This document shows, one piece after another, positions 35,333-44,291 of a stretch of 64,000 nt of DNA. Location of the stretch: positions 70,234 to 134,233 of the forward strand of contig QWII01000018.1 of assembly GCA_021405325.1 (NCBI GenBank), written 5' to 3'. Made by a program: the position numbers and the translations under genes. The DNA is from Caldilinea sp. CFX5 (GTDB taxonomy: Bacteria; Chloroflexota; Anaerolineae; Caldilineales; Caldilineaceae). The notes below the pieces were generated by a model. The model saw only the letters and a program-made list of their open reading frames with translations. It did not search any database and was not told the DNA's origin. Each line of letters starts with the position of its first letter. Position 1 is the first letter of the stretch.

Positions 35333-36103
35333 TTATCCCAAACGCCAATGCTCCCCAATATCGCGCAAGCGGGCAATGATCAAGGCCGGTTCTGTATAGC
35401 GGGTGGTGGCAACTTCCACACTGTAACAACCGCCATAACCAGCCGTGCGCAGGGCATTTGTCGTGCGCGTAAGCGCTTCCGTACTGAGGGTCGGCGAGAA
35501 GTGGGTGTGCATCACCCATGGCGCCACCAATTCATCACCGGCGGTGGTATCGTCACTGTGCCAACGGGCGGCGTGGAGCAGCAGCCCAAAGCCGGGATGG
35601 TCAACCGTTTCGCAGAGTTTTTTGATATTTTCCGGCACCATCGCCGCCCCCCAGTGGTTTTCCGGGCCGATGCGGTAGCCATTGTCATACGCGCGCTGCG
35701 CCCAAGCACGATACTGGTTGACGATCATGGCAAATTGTTGCTCATTCCAGGTGCGTTCGTCACGTGCGCCGCCGGCGTCAATGCGCACCGTTTGCGCGCC
35801 TAGATATTCAGCCGCTTTGAGATTGACGACGGCATTCTGGGCATTGCTCTCGCGCACCGCCGGGTCATCATGCCAGATGTAGGCGCGGTCGATACAAATG
35901 TTGGCGACGGTTAGCTCCCGTTCCGCCAACGCGTCTTTGACTTTGGTGAGATAGCTCTCTTCTAACGAGGCAAAGGTGCCGTGCCAAAAATCAGCCGCCG
36001 TCAAGCCATAGCGATATTTGATGGACTCCAAATAACCAAACGTATCCATGACGCCGGCTTGGGTCAGTTGATGAAATGTGTAAGAACAGATCGAGATATT
36101 CAT
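35333..36103 (-). CDS. Sugar phosphate isomerase/epimerase (xylose isomerase-like TIM barrel)
   Basis: A 256-residue TIM-barrel enzyme of the AP endonuclease 2/xylose isomerase-like superfamily. The start ISICSYTFHQL, the central VRIDAGG, the Glu in IGPENHWG and the His pair in VMHTHFSP are consistent with the divalent-metal site. Members isomerise, epimerise or dehydrate sugars and inositols. It is the last gene of the first CUT1 transporter operon, starting 11 bases after the permease stop, so it probably acts on the imported sugar. No phosphate-binding motif is seen; the substrate could be unphosphorylated. Confidence 0.8.
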   Translation of the reverse strand: MNISICSYTFHQLTQAGVMDTFGYLESIKYRYGLTAADFWHGTFASLEESYLTKVKDALAERELTVANICIDRAYIWHDDPAVRESNAQNAVVNLKAAEYLGAQTVRIDAGGARDERTWNEQQFAMIVNQYRAWAQRAYDNGYRIGPENHWGAAMVPENIKKLCETVDHPGFGLLLHAARWHSDDTTAGDELVAPWVMHTHFSPTLSTEALTRTTNALRTAGYGGCYSVEVATTRYTEPALIIARLRDIGEHWRLG

Positions 36104-36114
36104 GGGTTGTGTGG

Positions 36115-37047
36115 TTAGCCTTTCAAACCAGTGACCGAAATGCCTTCAATAAAGGTGCGCTGGGCAAAGAAGAAAGCCAGGAAGATCGGCAGGGTGATCA
36201 GGGAACTGACTGCCATCAAATAAGGGTAGGCTAACTGGCGATTGCCGATTTCGGCCACGGCATTGCGTAAGCGCTGCACAGCCAACGCCAGCACCCATTT
36301 TTCTTCAATATTGACATAGATGAGCGGCCCCAAATAATCATTCCAGGAATCCATAAAGGTAAAAAGACTCACCACAGCCAGCGCCGGCACAGAAAGGGGC
36401 AAAATGATGCGGAACATAATCTGTAATTCATTCGCACCATCGATCTTGGCGGCATCGGAAAGCTCAATTGGAATGCTCATAAAAAATTGGCGGAGCAGGA
36501 AAATAAAAAAAGCATTGCCAAAAAAATGGGGGACGACTAGGGGTAAAAAGGTATTTAGCCAACCAATTTGTTTGAAAATGATAAAGAGCGGCACCAGACG
36601 CACCCAGCCGGGAATCATCAACGTGGCCAGCACAATCGCAAAGAGTGTATCGCGTCCAATCCAGCGCAAGCGCGAAAATGAGTAGGCAACCAGGCATGAT
36701 GAGAGAACAGTGCCAATCGTCGCCGGGATGGCATAAAGCACCACGGTATTGTAGGTAAAGAGCCAATAATTCTCGGCCGTCCAGGCATCCCAAAAATTAT
36801 TCCAGTGTTGTGGTACAGGAAACCAGACGGGCGGCACCGTATAAACTTGGGTGTCGGATTTCACCGCCGAGGAGAGCATCCAGTAAAAGGGCATGATGAA
36901 GGTAATCGCTAGGATCAGCAAGATTGTATATTTTAGAATTTCCCCCAACCAACCCGTAACCCCTAAGGTTTGCAAGCGACCGGCGCGGCGCTTAGGTGCG
37001 ATTCGCGCCGGGTGCGTCTGCTGTTGGGTAGCACTTTGTGTTGTCAT
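36115..37047 (-). CDS. CUT1 sugar ABC transporter permease (MalG type), operon 1
   Basis: A 310-residue inner-membrane permease with six predicted helices after a basic N-terminal tail of about 38 residues. The cytoplasmic EAA loop that docks the ATPase is DAAKIDGANELQIMFRIILP. The C-terminus FIEGISVTGLKG is typical of MalG-like subunits. It follows its partner permease by 18 bases. The ATPase is not encoded here; CUT1 systems often share one MsmK-type ATPase encoded elsewhere, and I infer that here. The coding sequence is richer in AT than the neighbouring enzymes. Confidence 0.9.
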   Translation of the reverse strand: MTTQSATQQQTHPARIAPKRRAGRLQTLGVTGWLGEILKYTILLILAITFIMPFYWMLSSAVKSDTQVYTVPPVWFPVPQHWNNFWDAWTAENYWLFTYNTVVLYAIPATIGTVLSSCLVAYSFSRLRWIGRDTLFAIVLATLMIPGWVRLVPLFIIFKQIGWLNTFLPLVVPHFFGNAFFIFLLRQFFMSIPIELSDAAKIDGANELQIMFRIILPLSVPALAVVSLFTFMDSWNDYLGPLIYVNIEEKWVLALAVQRLRNAVAEIGNRQLAYPYLMAVSSLITLPIFLAFFFAQRTFIEGISVTGLKG

Positions 37048-37065
37048 AACCTGTTTCTCTCCTTT

Positions 37066-37983
37066 TTACCGCGAAGCGCCCGCATAATATATATAACGAC
37101 CGGACGCCCGAAATAACAGGCCCGTGAAAATAATAATTACAACAAAGAGCAGCCATGCCAATGCATTCGCTTTGCCCATGCGCAGGTAAACAAAGGCATT
37201 CCGGTATAAAAAGAGGGAATAAAATTCCGTGGCTTGATTAGGACCGCCACCGGTTAATAGCCACGGCAAGGTAAAATATTGAAAGCCGCCGATAAAACTC
37301 AAGACGGCGTTAAAGAGAATCACTGGACTGACCATAGGAATGGTTATGTGCCAAAGACGCCGCAGGGCGTTGGCGCCATCCATCAAGGCCGCTTCATAGA
37401 GCGAACGCGGTACATCCTGCAAAGTCGCTAAGAAGATGACCATCGCCGCGCCTTGCGCCCACATATGAATAACCACTAAGGATGGCTTCACGAGATCGGG
37501 GCTTGAGAGAAAGGGTATAATCGGGAAGCCGAAATGTTGCAATGTTGAATTGATGGCGCCGTACTGTACATTGAGCAAAAACTGCCAGACAAACGCGGTT
37601 ACAACCACGGGAACAATGGACGGAAAGAAGAAGACGGCGCGAAAGAAAGAACGCGCTATAATATTCGTGTTTAACATCAGCGCCATGAGAAAGGCAGAGA
37701 GGACGCCTAAGGGCGCGCTAAATACAACCCACCAAAGGGTGTTGTACGCCACAACCCGAAAATCCTCATCATCAGTCAGAATATGGATATAATTATCCAA
37801 GCCCAGAAAAACAGGTGGCCGCAAGAGATCGTAGCGCGTAAAACTGTAATAGAAGGAGGAGGCAATCGGGTACAGGGTGAAGGCCAAAAAGCCGATGATC
37901 CATGGCGAAGCAAAGAGCAACCCAAGCAGTAATTCGCGTCGATCGTTCTTGGTCATGTGAAACACACGGGTCAGTCCATTCAT
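37066..37983 (-). CDS. CUT1 sugar ABC transporter permease (MalF/UgpA type), operon 1
   Basis: A 305-residue permease with six transmembrane helices. The EAA motif is EAALMDGANALRRLWHITIP. The start NGLTRVFHMTKNDRRELLLG leads into helix 1 (SPWIIGFLAFTLYPIASSF), as in sugar permeases that lack the long MalF P2 loop. It pairs with the MalG-type permease and the binding protein upstream. The gap to the binding protein gene (124 bases) holds an 18-bp hairpin. Confidence 0.9.
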   Translation of the reverse strand: MNGLTRVFHMTKNDRRELLLGLLFASPWIIGFLAFTLYPIASSFYYSFTRYDLLRPPVFLGLDNYIHILTDDEDFRVVAYNTLWWVVFSAPLGVLSAFLMALMLNTNIIARSFFRAVFFFPSIVPVVVTAFVWQFLLNVQYGAINSTLQHFGFPIIPFLSSPDLVKPSLVVIHMWAQGAAMVIFLATLQDVPRSLYEAALMDGANALRRLWHITIPMVSPVILFNAVLSFIGGFQYFTLPWLLTGGGPNQATEFYSLFLYRNAFVYLRMGKANALAWLLFVVIIIFTGLLFRASGRYIYYAGASR

Positions 37984-38037
37984 ACTCCTCTTCCTTACAC
38001 TAAACCGCGTAGGCTATGGCAAAAATAAGTGTCGGCG

Positions 38038-38076
38038 AGCGAGAAGCGGCCTCAGTCGCTGAGGCCGCTTCTCGCT
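38038..38076 (-). repeat. Hairpin between binding-protein and permease genes, operon 1
   Basis: Perfect 18-bp arms (38038-38055, 38059-38076) with a 3-nt loop. On the minus strand it lies 31 bases after the binding-protein stop and before the permease. Position parallels the malE-malF intergenic REP of enteric bacteria, which stabilises the upstream message. Confidence 0.85.
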
Positions 38077-38107
38077 GTCAGCGGCGGGTTTTAACCCTGT
38101 CTGCCGA

Positions 38108-39496
38108 TTATGCGAAACCAGCCTGCTTCCATTCTTTAATCGTTTCCTCTTGTAATTGGGCAGCCGCTTGCGCGCCACTCATTTCACCGCGGAAAACAGC
38201 TTCGCGGACTTGTTGATACTGTGTTTCGATGAAAGACTGAATCTCATTGCGAATGAAGGGACCCCAATAGTTCGCTTCCTTCACCGAATCAAAGTAGTAT
38301 TTGAGGCCGGGATATTTCTCTTGATCAGCACTCTCAAAGTAGGGCAAATAAGCCGGCAACCAACCGATCTTGTCATAGATCAAATTGCAAACATAGTCCG
38401 TTTGGATCCATTCCGCCACCGGCCAGGCTTCATCCTTATATTGACCGTCCTTGAAAATCATCGCCATGTGACCGCCGCCAAATTGGATCTTGGTGCCACG
38501 GCGCGCCTCAGGGACGGGCACCCAGGTAGCGCGATTATATTCTGCAACTTCCGGTTTTTCGTTTACTGTTTCGCCAGGGTGCCAATAGCCTTCAATGATC
38601 ATGGCCTGGACTTCGGCATTGAAGGAGCCGCCCCATGTGCCTTGGCCTTCGACAGAGCGTAAACCGACCAGGTTGTCAGGCCCCATCATCTTCACAAATT
38701 CGCCCATGACTTCAAGCCCTTCAGCCATCAGTTCATTGTCAAGATTAAATTCCTTCGTGTCCTCATTAAAGTATTCAAAACCCCAGGATTCAGTCAAGAA
38801 CCAACCATCGTTACCAGGGCCAACACCACCTTCCGCATCATAGGGGTCTAGCCCAAATTGCACCAGGTTGCCGGCACTGTCAAACTTTGTCAATGCTTCA
38901 TGCCAGACCATCAACTCATCCCAGGTCACGGGCGGATTGTCGGGATCGAGACCGGCCTCTTCCACCAGGCGCACATTGTAGTTCAACCCACGGCGCACAA
39001 AGCACTCGAAACCGGGAATCCCATAAACCTTGCCCTTATATTGCACAACATCCCAGTTGCCGGGAATAAATTTATCAGAGCTTAACATGCTGCTGGCGGC
39101 AATATAATCATCGAGCGGAATGACAACATCGCGTGACATAAAGTCCAAATAGCTGCCCCAAATGCCAATATCGGGCGGCGTACCGCCGGCGACAGCCGTA
39201 AGCCGTGCTTCTTGGTTAAAACCGGATTTAAACTCAAGGGTATTCCCTGCGCCGATGAAACTCTCCAAGGCTGGATCAGCCAATAACTCTTCGGCAATTG
39301 ACCCCGGCTGTGTCCAGAAGACATAGAACTTGATCGTCTTCCCTTCTGCACTTGGCGCCGCCGCGCCACCGCTTGTCCCTTGCGAAGCTGGGGCGCCGGT
39401 GGGCGCACAGGCCGCCAGCAGGCCACCCGCACCCACCGCGGCCACCCCATGTAGGAAACTACGCCGACTGAGATTGCGCTGACTTACCGCAGACAT
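38108..39496 (-). CDS. Sugar-binding lipoprotein of CUT1 transporter, operon 1
   Basis: A 462-residue extracellular solute-binding protein family 1. The N-terminus has a twin-arginine motif (LSRRSFLHG) and a lipobox (LLAAC), so it should be exported folded through Tat and lipid-anchored. A Ser/Gly/Ala linker precedes the two-lobed domain (AGGTPPDIGIWG; VYGIPGFEC; GGHMAMIFKDG). It delivers a sugar or oligosaccharide to the two permeases downstream. First gene of the operon; the 133-base upstream region is AT-rich, and a possible GGCCT...AGGCC operator lies near 39580. Confidence 0.9.
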   Translation of the reverse strand: MSAVSQRNLSRRSFLHGVAAVGAGGLLAACAPTGAPASQGTSGGAAAPSAEGKTIKFYVFWTQPGSIAEELLADPALESFIGAGNTLEFKSGFNQEARLTAVAGGTPPDIGIWGSYLDFMSRDVVIPLDDYIAASSMLSSDKFIPGNWDVVQYKGKVYGIPGFECFVRRGLNYNVRLVEEAGLDPDNPPVTWDELMVWHEALTKFDSAGNLVQFGLDPYDAEGGVGPGNDGWFLTESWGFEYFNEDTKEFNLDNELMAEGLEVMGEFVKMMGPDNLVGLRSVEGQGTWGGSFNAEVQAMIIEGYWHPGETVNEKPEVAEYNRATWVPVPEARRGTKIQFGGGHMAMIFKDGQYKDEAWPVAEWIQTDYVCNLIYDKIGWLPAYLPYFESADQEKYPGLKYYFDSVKEANYWGPFIRNEIQSFIETQYQQVREAVFRGEMSGAQAAAQLQEETIKEWKQAGFA

Positions 39497-39629
39497 ATTG
39501 TTCCTCCTTATAAAATGAAATTGTTTTGTTTGCCAAGGAAGAGGCCGGAAGATGGATGTGCAATTTGGTAATGGGATTCGGCCTGATCTAGGCCCAAGTG
39601 TAGCATAAAGTAATTTTATTTACAAAGAA

Positions 39630-40019
39630 TTGCCTAGCATAAGAAATAGACTACTCTTTTGTGACTATGGGCTATATCCTTTCCGCGTCTACCTGGGCTG
39701 GATCACCGTGGCGACCATTGCCAACGCCACCATTGTTCTCTACAACTGGGGCTGGCAAGGCGCGCCGCTGACGGCGGAGCTATGGGCCGCGTTGTTGGTT
39801 TACATTGCCGCTGTCATCGGCTTTTTCTTCGCACTACGCCCGCGTGATGCGGCTTACACCCTGGTCTTGGTTTGGGCCTTTGTCGGCATTTACATTGCAC
39901 AAAATGATGCCCCATTGACGGCTTACAGCGCCCTGGTTATGGCTGGTATGTTGGCGGGTGTCGCTTTCACGGCGCTCTTTTTAGGTCGGCGCAGCCACGA
40001 GCCAATGACCACGAATTAA
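39630..40019 (+). pseudogene. Truncated TspO/tryptophan-rich sensory protein-like membrane gene
   Basis: Four hydrophobic helices begin with YPFRVYLGWITVATIANATI, which matches the C-terminal half of large TspO-like 'tryptophan-rich sensory' proteins; the later LVLVWAFVGIYIAQ fits as well. The N-terminal half is missing. Before YPFRVYLG the frame reads through AT-rich non-coding-looking bases to a TTG at 39630, with no ribosome site. I infer loss of the 5' half. The remaining frame is intact to its stop. Confidence 0.5.
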
Positions 40020-40024
40020 GGAGG

Positions 40025-40071
40025 CACCGCAGCGGTTGGAAGGGAATTCGTTCCTTCCAACCACTGCGGTG
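40025..40071 (+). terminator. Hairpin after the TspO-like remnant
   Basis: 19-bp arms (40025-40043, 40053-40071) with one mismatch and a 9-nt loop begin six bases after the stop codon. Confidence 0.75.
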
Positions 40072-40090
40072 GACATTACCAAAAATGGAG

Positions 40091-40172
40091 GTAACTACTA
40101 AGCCCGCTCCTAGCCGGTCCGTGACCGGCGCCGAGACGCCGGTCACGGACCGGCTAGGAGCTTAGTAGTTAC
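40091..40172. repeat. Hairpin, family B, about 36-bp arms
   Basis: The left arm 40091-40130 and right arm 40137-40172 pair along their whole length except for a 4-base bulge. The core GGTCCGTGACC and ends GTAACTACTAAG are close to those at 60795-60855. It sits before the stop of the class V aminotransferase, between convergent units. Confidence 0.9.
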
Positions 40173-40194
40173 AAATGGCGTAAAATCAGCCAGG

Positions 40195-41361
40195 TTACGC
40201 CGTGGCCAACGTGAGTAGACTATCCACCAATCGATCTACATCACGTTCTTCAATAAAGGCTGCCAGCGAAATACGTACGCTCGTGCCGCGCAGCGCTGGA
40301 CGTTGGATCATCTGCCAGCGTTCCCGCAGGGCCGTGGAAAGAGCGACGCCATCCATCTTGTCAAGCGAGATGGTGGCAATCCCAGTGGCGTCCCGCAGGT
40401 TGAGCGGGCTGTGAATACGGACGCCCGGCACGCGTTGCAACTGCTCATGGAAATAAGCCGTGAGGTGGCGCGAATGGGCTTCAACCGCCTCGACCCCTAG
40501 CGCCTCGACATAGGCAACGCCGGCCACCATTGCCGTGTCATACGAATAAGTCCGACCGCCATACTCAAAACGGCGCGCACCGGGAATCCAGTTGAGGTCT
40601 TCAACCCCCATTGTCACGCTGCCGGTTTGGGTCATGTTGCTGCCACACCAGGTGACATCGATGTGATCCAACCGATCCCGCCGGATGTAAAGCGCCGCCG
40701 ATGGATAGGGTCCCAGTAGCCACTTATAGCCAACCATTGCATAGAAGTCACAGCCCAACGCGTGCAGATCGAGTGGAAATTGCCCAGCCGAATGGGCGCC
40801 GTCATAAAGGACATAACTGCCTCGTGCATGGGCCAATCGCGTCATCTCCGCCACGGGCAGCTTTGTCCCGCTATCGGTAGTTACATGGCTGACGGCCACC
40901 AACTTGGTGCGGTTGGTCAGCACAGCCTGGAAACTGCTCAACATCTCATCGGCATTGTGCGAGACCGGGATACGACTCACCTTCAAATCATGCCGTCGCA
41001 CCACATTCATCAGTGGAATCAGCAGCGCCGGATGCTCCTGGTCGGTGACAATCACCTCATCCCCCGGTTGCCACGCCAGCCCTTCGACGACAATGTTCAC
41101 CGCCGTCGAGAACTGCGTCGTAAAGGCGATCTCATCGGCCTCGGCGCCAACGAATTTCGCCAGCCTGGCCCGCGCCTTCTCAATGCCGATAAACTCATCA
41201 TCGCGCGCCAGCAACCGTCCCGGCCCTTCGGCAATGATGGTCGTCGGCAGGCGCAACAACTCCGCCCCGACGCTGTTGGCGAGCGGCGCCATGCCGCCAC
41301 AATTAAAATGGGTATAGTGCGCCAACATGGGGAAATCGTGGCGGATGCTGTTGAGGGGCAT
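40195..41361 (-). CDS. Class V aminotransferase (cysteine desulfurase/isopenicillin-N epimerase-like)
   Basis: A 388-residue PLP enzyme of aspartate aminotransferase fold type I. Class V features are TTQFSTAVNIVVEGL, DQEHPALLIPL, the Asp-Ala-His contact in YDGAHSAGQFPLD and the Schiff-base Lys in VGYKWLLGP. A cysteine desulfurase would need a catalytic Cys on a mobile loop near the C-terminus; here the region is RPALRGTSVRISLAAF without Cys. A desulfurase is therefore unlikely, and an epimerase, lyase or transaminase is favoured. It follows gamma-glutamyltransferase at the end of the second transporter operon, suggesting metabolism of an amino compound. Confidence 0.83.
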   Translation of the reverse strand: MPLNSIRHDFPMLAHYTHFNCGGMAPLANSVGAELLRLPTTIIAEGPGRLLARDDEFIGIEKARARLAKFVGAEADEIAFTTQFSTAVNIVVEGLAWQPGDEVIVTDQEHPALLIPLMNVVRRHDLKVSRIPVSHNADEMLSSFQAVLTNRTKLVAVSHVTTDSGTKLPVAEMTRLAHARGSYVLYDGAHSAGQFPLDLHALGCDFYAMVGYKWLLGPYPSAALYIRRDRLDHIDVTWCGSNMTQTGSVTMGVEDLNWIPGARRFEYGGRTYSYDTAMVAGVAYVEALGVEAVEAHSRHLTAYFHEQLQRVPGVRIHSPLNLRDATGIATISLDKMDGVALSTALRERWQMIQRPALRGTSVRISLAAFIEERDVDRLVDSLLTLATA

Positions 41362-41411
41362 ACTCTGTTGTCCTTTCGCGTACTAATCTCTTATGTCCAA
41401 TTACCCAGAAA

Positions 41412-41565
41412 ACACAACAACGGATTTAGGAAGGAACGGATTTGTTACGGAGTATACAAAATATCGATTTTTCAAATAACGCTTTGAATCGATAAAGTGG
41501 AGAATAACCGCAAGCTTCTCTTGACAAACCGACAAATCCGTTCCTTCCCAAATCCGTTGTTGTGT
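41412..41565. repeat. Long inverted repeat with 34-bp arms
   Basis: Arms 41412-41445 and 41532-41565 differ at one base. The 86-nt centre contains a smaller inverted repeat (ATCGATTT / GAATCGAT). Each arm is itself built of two CGGATTT-type repeats. It separates gamma-glutamyltransferase from the class V aminotransferase gene on the same strand. Confidence 0.9.
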
Positions 41566-41570
41566 CTTCC

Positions 41571-43196
41571 TCACCACCCAACCGCGTACCCGTCGCGCCG
41601 CGGATCGCCGCCGCCGGAAAACGCGCCGCTTTCCGGGTCGATCATGATGCCTTGCGCGCCGCCGAAAGCCATCGAAAAATCGGGCTGGGGATCGACCAGG
41701 TGGCCCCGCTCGGTGAGACCGGCGAGAATCTCCTTACGAATGCGCCCTTCGGTAATGACGCGATTGGCTTCCTGGGGCCGGACACGCGGCGCTTCAATGG
41801 CGGCCTGGATCGTCATTTCAAAGTCTATCAGGTTGGACATGAACTGGGGCGTCGTCTCCATAATGCCGTGGCTGCCCGGCGTGCCCATACAGGCAAAGAC
41901 CTTGCCGTTGCGCCAGATCATGCCCGGCGAGAGACACATTTCGACCTTTTTGTGGGGCGCGACCACGTTGGGGCTGTCGGCGTCCAGATCAAACCAGTAG
42001 AGGAAATCGTTGAGCAAAATGCCTGTCCCCGGCACAACCACGCCACAGCCAAAGCCGCCGAGACTTTGCGTAGCCGAGACGGCATTGCCTTCGGCATCCA
42101 CCACATTAAAGTGGGTCGTACTCTCCCGCAGCCCTGGATCGCCGGGTTTGACAACGCCGGTGTCCATTGTGGTGGCGTAGCGGGCGCCGGCAATGCGGGC
42201 TGCTTTCTTGGGATCGACCAACTTGCGCCGCTCCGCGCAGTATTCTGCCGAGAGCAGCCGCGCCATCGGCGCACCGGGTTTTACATTGTAATGGACGCGG
42301 TCGGCAATCGCCAGCTTCTCAAGCTCAATCAACGTGTGCAAATGCTCCACCGAGTTATGACCCATCGCCTTGAGGTCATAGCCTTCCAGCAGCTTTAACG
42401 TCTGCAACCATTGCATGGCGCTGGAAGGCGGCGGCGGGCCATAAACCATGAAGTCGCGGTAGCTGATGCCAAGCGGATCGACCCACTCCACGGTGAGATC
42501 GGCCAAATCCTTTTTCGTCAGCAGACCGCCGTTGGCCTGACAGAAATTGACGATCTGATCGGCGATCTCGCCCTTGTAGTAGACCTCTGGCCCGCCTTCC
42601 ACCAACATGCGATAGGTGCGCGCCAAATCCGGTTGTTTATGAATTTGTCCCACCCGCATCGGCGCGCCATTGGGAAAGAAAAAGGCCATCGACGAGGGAT
42701 GTTCACGCAGCCACGGCTCATAAGCGTTGACAATGCTCGCCGCATGAACCGTCACCGGGTGGCCCTCTTCGCAAATTTCGATGACATGCTTAAAGACGCT
42801 GGCCCGATCCATCGTGCCAAAGCGTTCCAACGCCGCACACCACCCCGCCGGCGACCCTGGCGTCATCGGCGACTTGATCCCGCGAATCATCTCGTCCGCA
42901 CTGGTGAACTGGCTACGTTCGGCGGCATAGGGACTCCACCCCTGATAATCCAGACAGATATGGGTCTTGCTCTTGGCATGATAGATCTGCATCCAGCCGA
43001 CCCCGCCAATGCCCGAAAGCCCCATCTCCGTCGCACCCAGGCAGGAAGCCACCGCCACCGCCGCATCAATCGCATTGCCGCCCTCCATCAGCGTCCGCAA
43101 CCCCGCCACCGACGCCAACGGATGGGCCGACGACACCATGCCCCGCCGTCCCGTCACCGCGGGGCGATATTGCACCCCGCCATATGCAAAGCCCAT
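41571..43196 (-). CDS. Gamma-glutamyltransferase family Ntn-hydrolase
   Basis: A 541-residue proenzyme of the gamma-glutamyltransferase family. It self-cleaves to expose an N-terminal nucleophile Thr; the site is RESTTHFNVVD with the Thr before His. Downstream the small-subunit motifs GVVVPGTGILLND and a terminal GGDPRRDGYAVGW are present. No signal peptide is seen, so unlike the periplasmic enzymes it is probably cytoplasmic. Members hydrolyse gamma-glutamyl amides, or acylases or oxamate amidohydrolase-like substrates. ATG 43196 follows GAGGGA; the TTG at 43220 is rejected. It lies after the permeases of operon 2. Confidence 0.87.
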   Translation of the reverse strand: MGFAYGGVQYRPAVTGRRGMVSSAHPLASVAGLRTLMEGGNAIDAAVAVASCLGATEMGLSGIGGVGWMQIYHAKSKTHICLDYQGWSPYAAERSQFTSADEMIRGIKSPMTPGSPAGWCAALERFGTMDRASVFKHVIEICEEGHPVTVHAASIVNAYEPWLREHPSSMAFFFPNGAPMRVGQIHKQPDLARTYRMLVEGGPEVYYKGEIADQIVNFCQANGGLLTKKDLADLTVEWVDPLGISYRDFMVYGPPPPSSAMQWLQTLKLLEGYDLKAMGHNSVEHLHTLIELEKLAIADRVHYNVKPGAPMARLLSAEYCAERRKLVDPKKAARIAGARYATTMDTGVVKPGDPGLRESTTHFNVVDAEGNAVSATQSLGGFGCGVVVPGTGILLNDFLYWFDLDADSPNVVAPHKKVEMCLSPGMIWRNGKVFACMGTPGSHGIMETTPQFMSNLIDFEMTIQAAIEAPRVRPQEANRVITEGRIRKEILAGLTERGHLVDPQPDFSMAFGGAQGIMIDPESGAFSGGGDPRRDGYAVGW

Positions 43197-43218
43197 TGTT
43201 CCCTCTGTTTCTTTATGC

Positions 43219-43267
43219 AATAACGAATGGATAACAATTAATCATTAATTATTCTCCATTCATTATT
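43219..43267. repeat. Imperfect AT-rich hairpin
   Basis: 24-bp arms (43219-43242, 43244-43267) with three mismatches fill the gap between the permease stop and the gamma-glutamyltransferase start in operon 2. Confidence 0.75.
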
Positions 43268-43269
43268 AG

Positions 43270-44202
43270 TTAGCCTTTGATGCCCCCAACGGTAATGCCC
43301 TGCACAAAGTACCGCTGGAAGGCGAAGAAGACAATCACCTGCGCGGCCGCCATATAGGTAGCCGCCGCCATCAATGCGCCATAATTCACCCGCAATTCGC
43401 GGTTGGAGAGCAGCGCAAAGCCCACCGTCAAGGTCATCATATCCGACGAACTGACCACAATCAACGGCCAGAAGAAGGCATTCCACTGACCGATAAAGAC
43501 AAAGATCCCCAGCACCGCCAACCCCGGTTTGGAGAGCGGCAGGATGATCTTGCTGAAGACCCGCAGTTCCGAGCAGCCATCGATTGTCGCTGCTTCGATC
43601 AGTTCGGTCGGCAAGGTCTGGATAAACTGGCGCATGAGAAAGACGCCAAAGGGCGCTGACAGACCAGGCGCGATCAAACCCAAATAGCTGTTCACCAGCC
43701 CAAAGCGGGTCATCAAGGTAAAGAGCGGGATGATCAGTGCAAAGCCGGGGATCATCATCGAACTGACATAGATCCAGAAGAGCAGCTCTTTGCCGGGAAA
43801 ATGTTTTTTGGCAAAGCCATAACCGGCCATCGTTGCAAAGAGCAACTGAAAAGCCGTCACCGACAACGCCATCAAGAGGCTATTAAAAGTCCAACGCCCC
43901 ACCGGCGAATTGGCAAAGGCTTCCCAGAAATTATTCAACGAGATGCTCGTCGGAATCCACTCCGGCGGCAGACTCATCACCACCGTGGGCGGTTTGAGCG
44001 CCGTCGTCACCATCCAGTAGAGCGGAAAGAGACTGACCACCGCCCATCCGGTCAGGATGACATAGGCAAAGAGCATAAAAAGGCGTTCCGAAGGCGTCGC
44101 CTCACGCCAACCGCGTGCCAGCCGCGCCAGCAAGCTGCGACTCCGAACCGGTGGTGGGGCTAAAGCAATGCTACCAGACACAGCGCGCCCTTTCTCTGTC
44201 AT
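43270..44202 (-). CDS. CUT1 sugar ABC transporter permease (MalG type), operon 2
   Basis: A permease of 310 residues with six helices. The EAA loop is IEAATIDGCSELRVFSKIIL and the C-terminus is RYFVQGITVGGIKG. ATG 44202 is chosen because the longer frame to 44274 only reads through the adjacent palindrome (44221-44289). No clear ribosome site precedes this ATG, so translation may depend on the folded leader or coupling. Partner of the permease upstream. Confidence 0.87.
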   Translation of the reverse strand: MTEKGRAVSGSIALAPPPVRSRSLLARLARGWREATPSERLFMLFAYVILTGWAVVSLFPLYWMVTTALKPPTVVMSLPPEWIPTSISLNNFWEAFANSPVGRWTFNSLLMALSVTAFQLLFATMAGYGFAKKHFPGKELLFWIYVSSMMIPGFALIIPLFTLMTRFGLVNSYLGLIAPGLSAPFGVFLMRQFIQTLPTELIEAATIDGCSELRVFSKIILPLSKPGLAVLGIFVFIGQWNAFFWPLIVVSSSDMMTLTVGFALLSNRELRVNYGALMAAATYMAAAQVIVFFAFQRYFVQGITVGGIKG

Positions 44203-44220
44203 GCTACGTGATTCGTGATT

Positions 44221-44289
44221 CGTGCTACGTGCTGCGTGTATCGTTGCCTGAGCCTGTCGAAGGCAACGATACACGCAGCACGTAGCACG
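44221..44289. repeat. Hairpin with perfect 29-bp arms
   Basis: Arms 44221-44249 and 44261-44289 match perfectly. The loop and its flanks read CTGAGCCTGTCGAAGG, a motif also seen in variant form at 50419-50442 and 60664-60688. The hairpin fills the gap between the two permease genes of operon 2 and lies just upstream of the MalG-type start codon. Confidence 0.92.
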
Positions 44290-44291
44290 GC

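Noticed and set aside
40195..41361. Cysteine desulfurase (IscS/SufS/NifS)
   Set aside because: The expected catalytic Cys loop near the C-terminus is missing, and no iron-sulfur assembly genes are adjacent.
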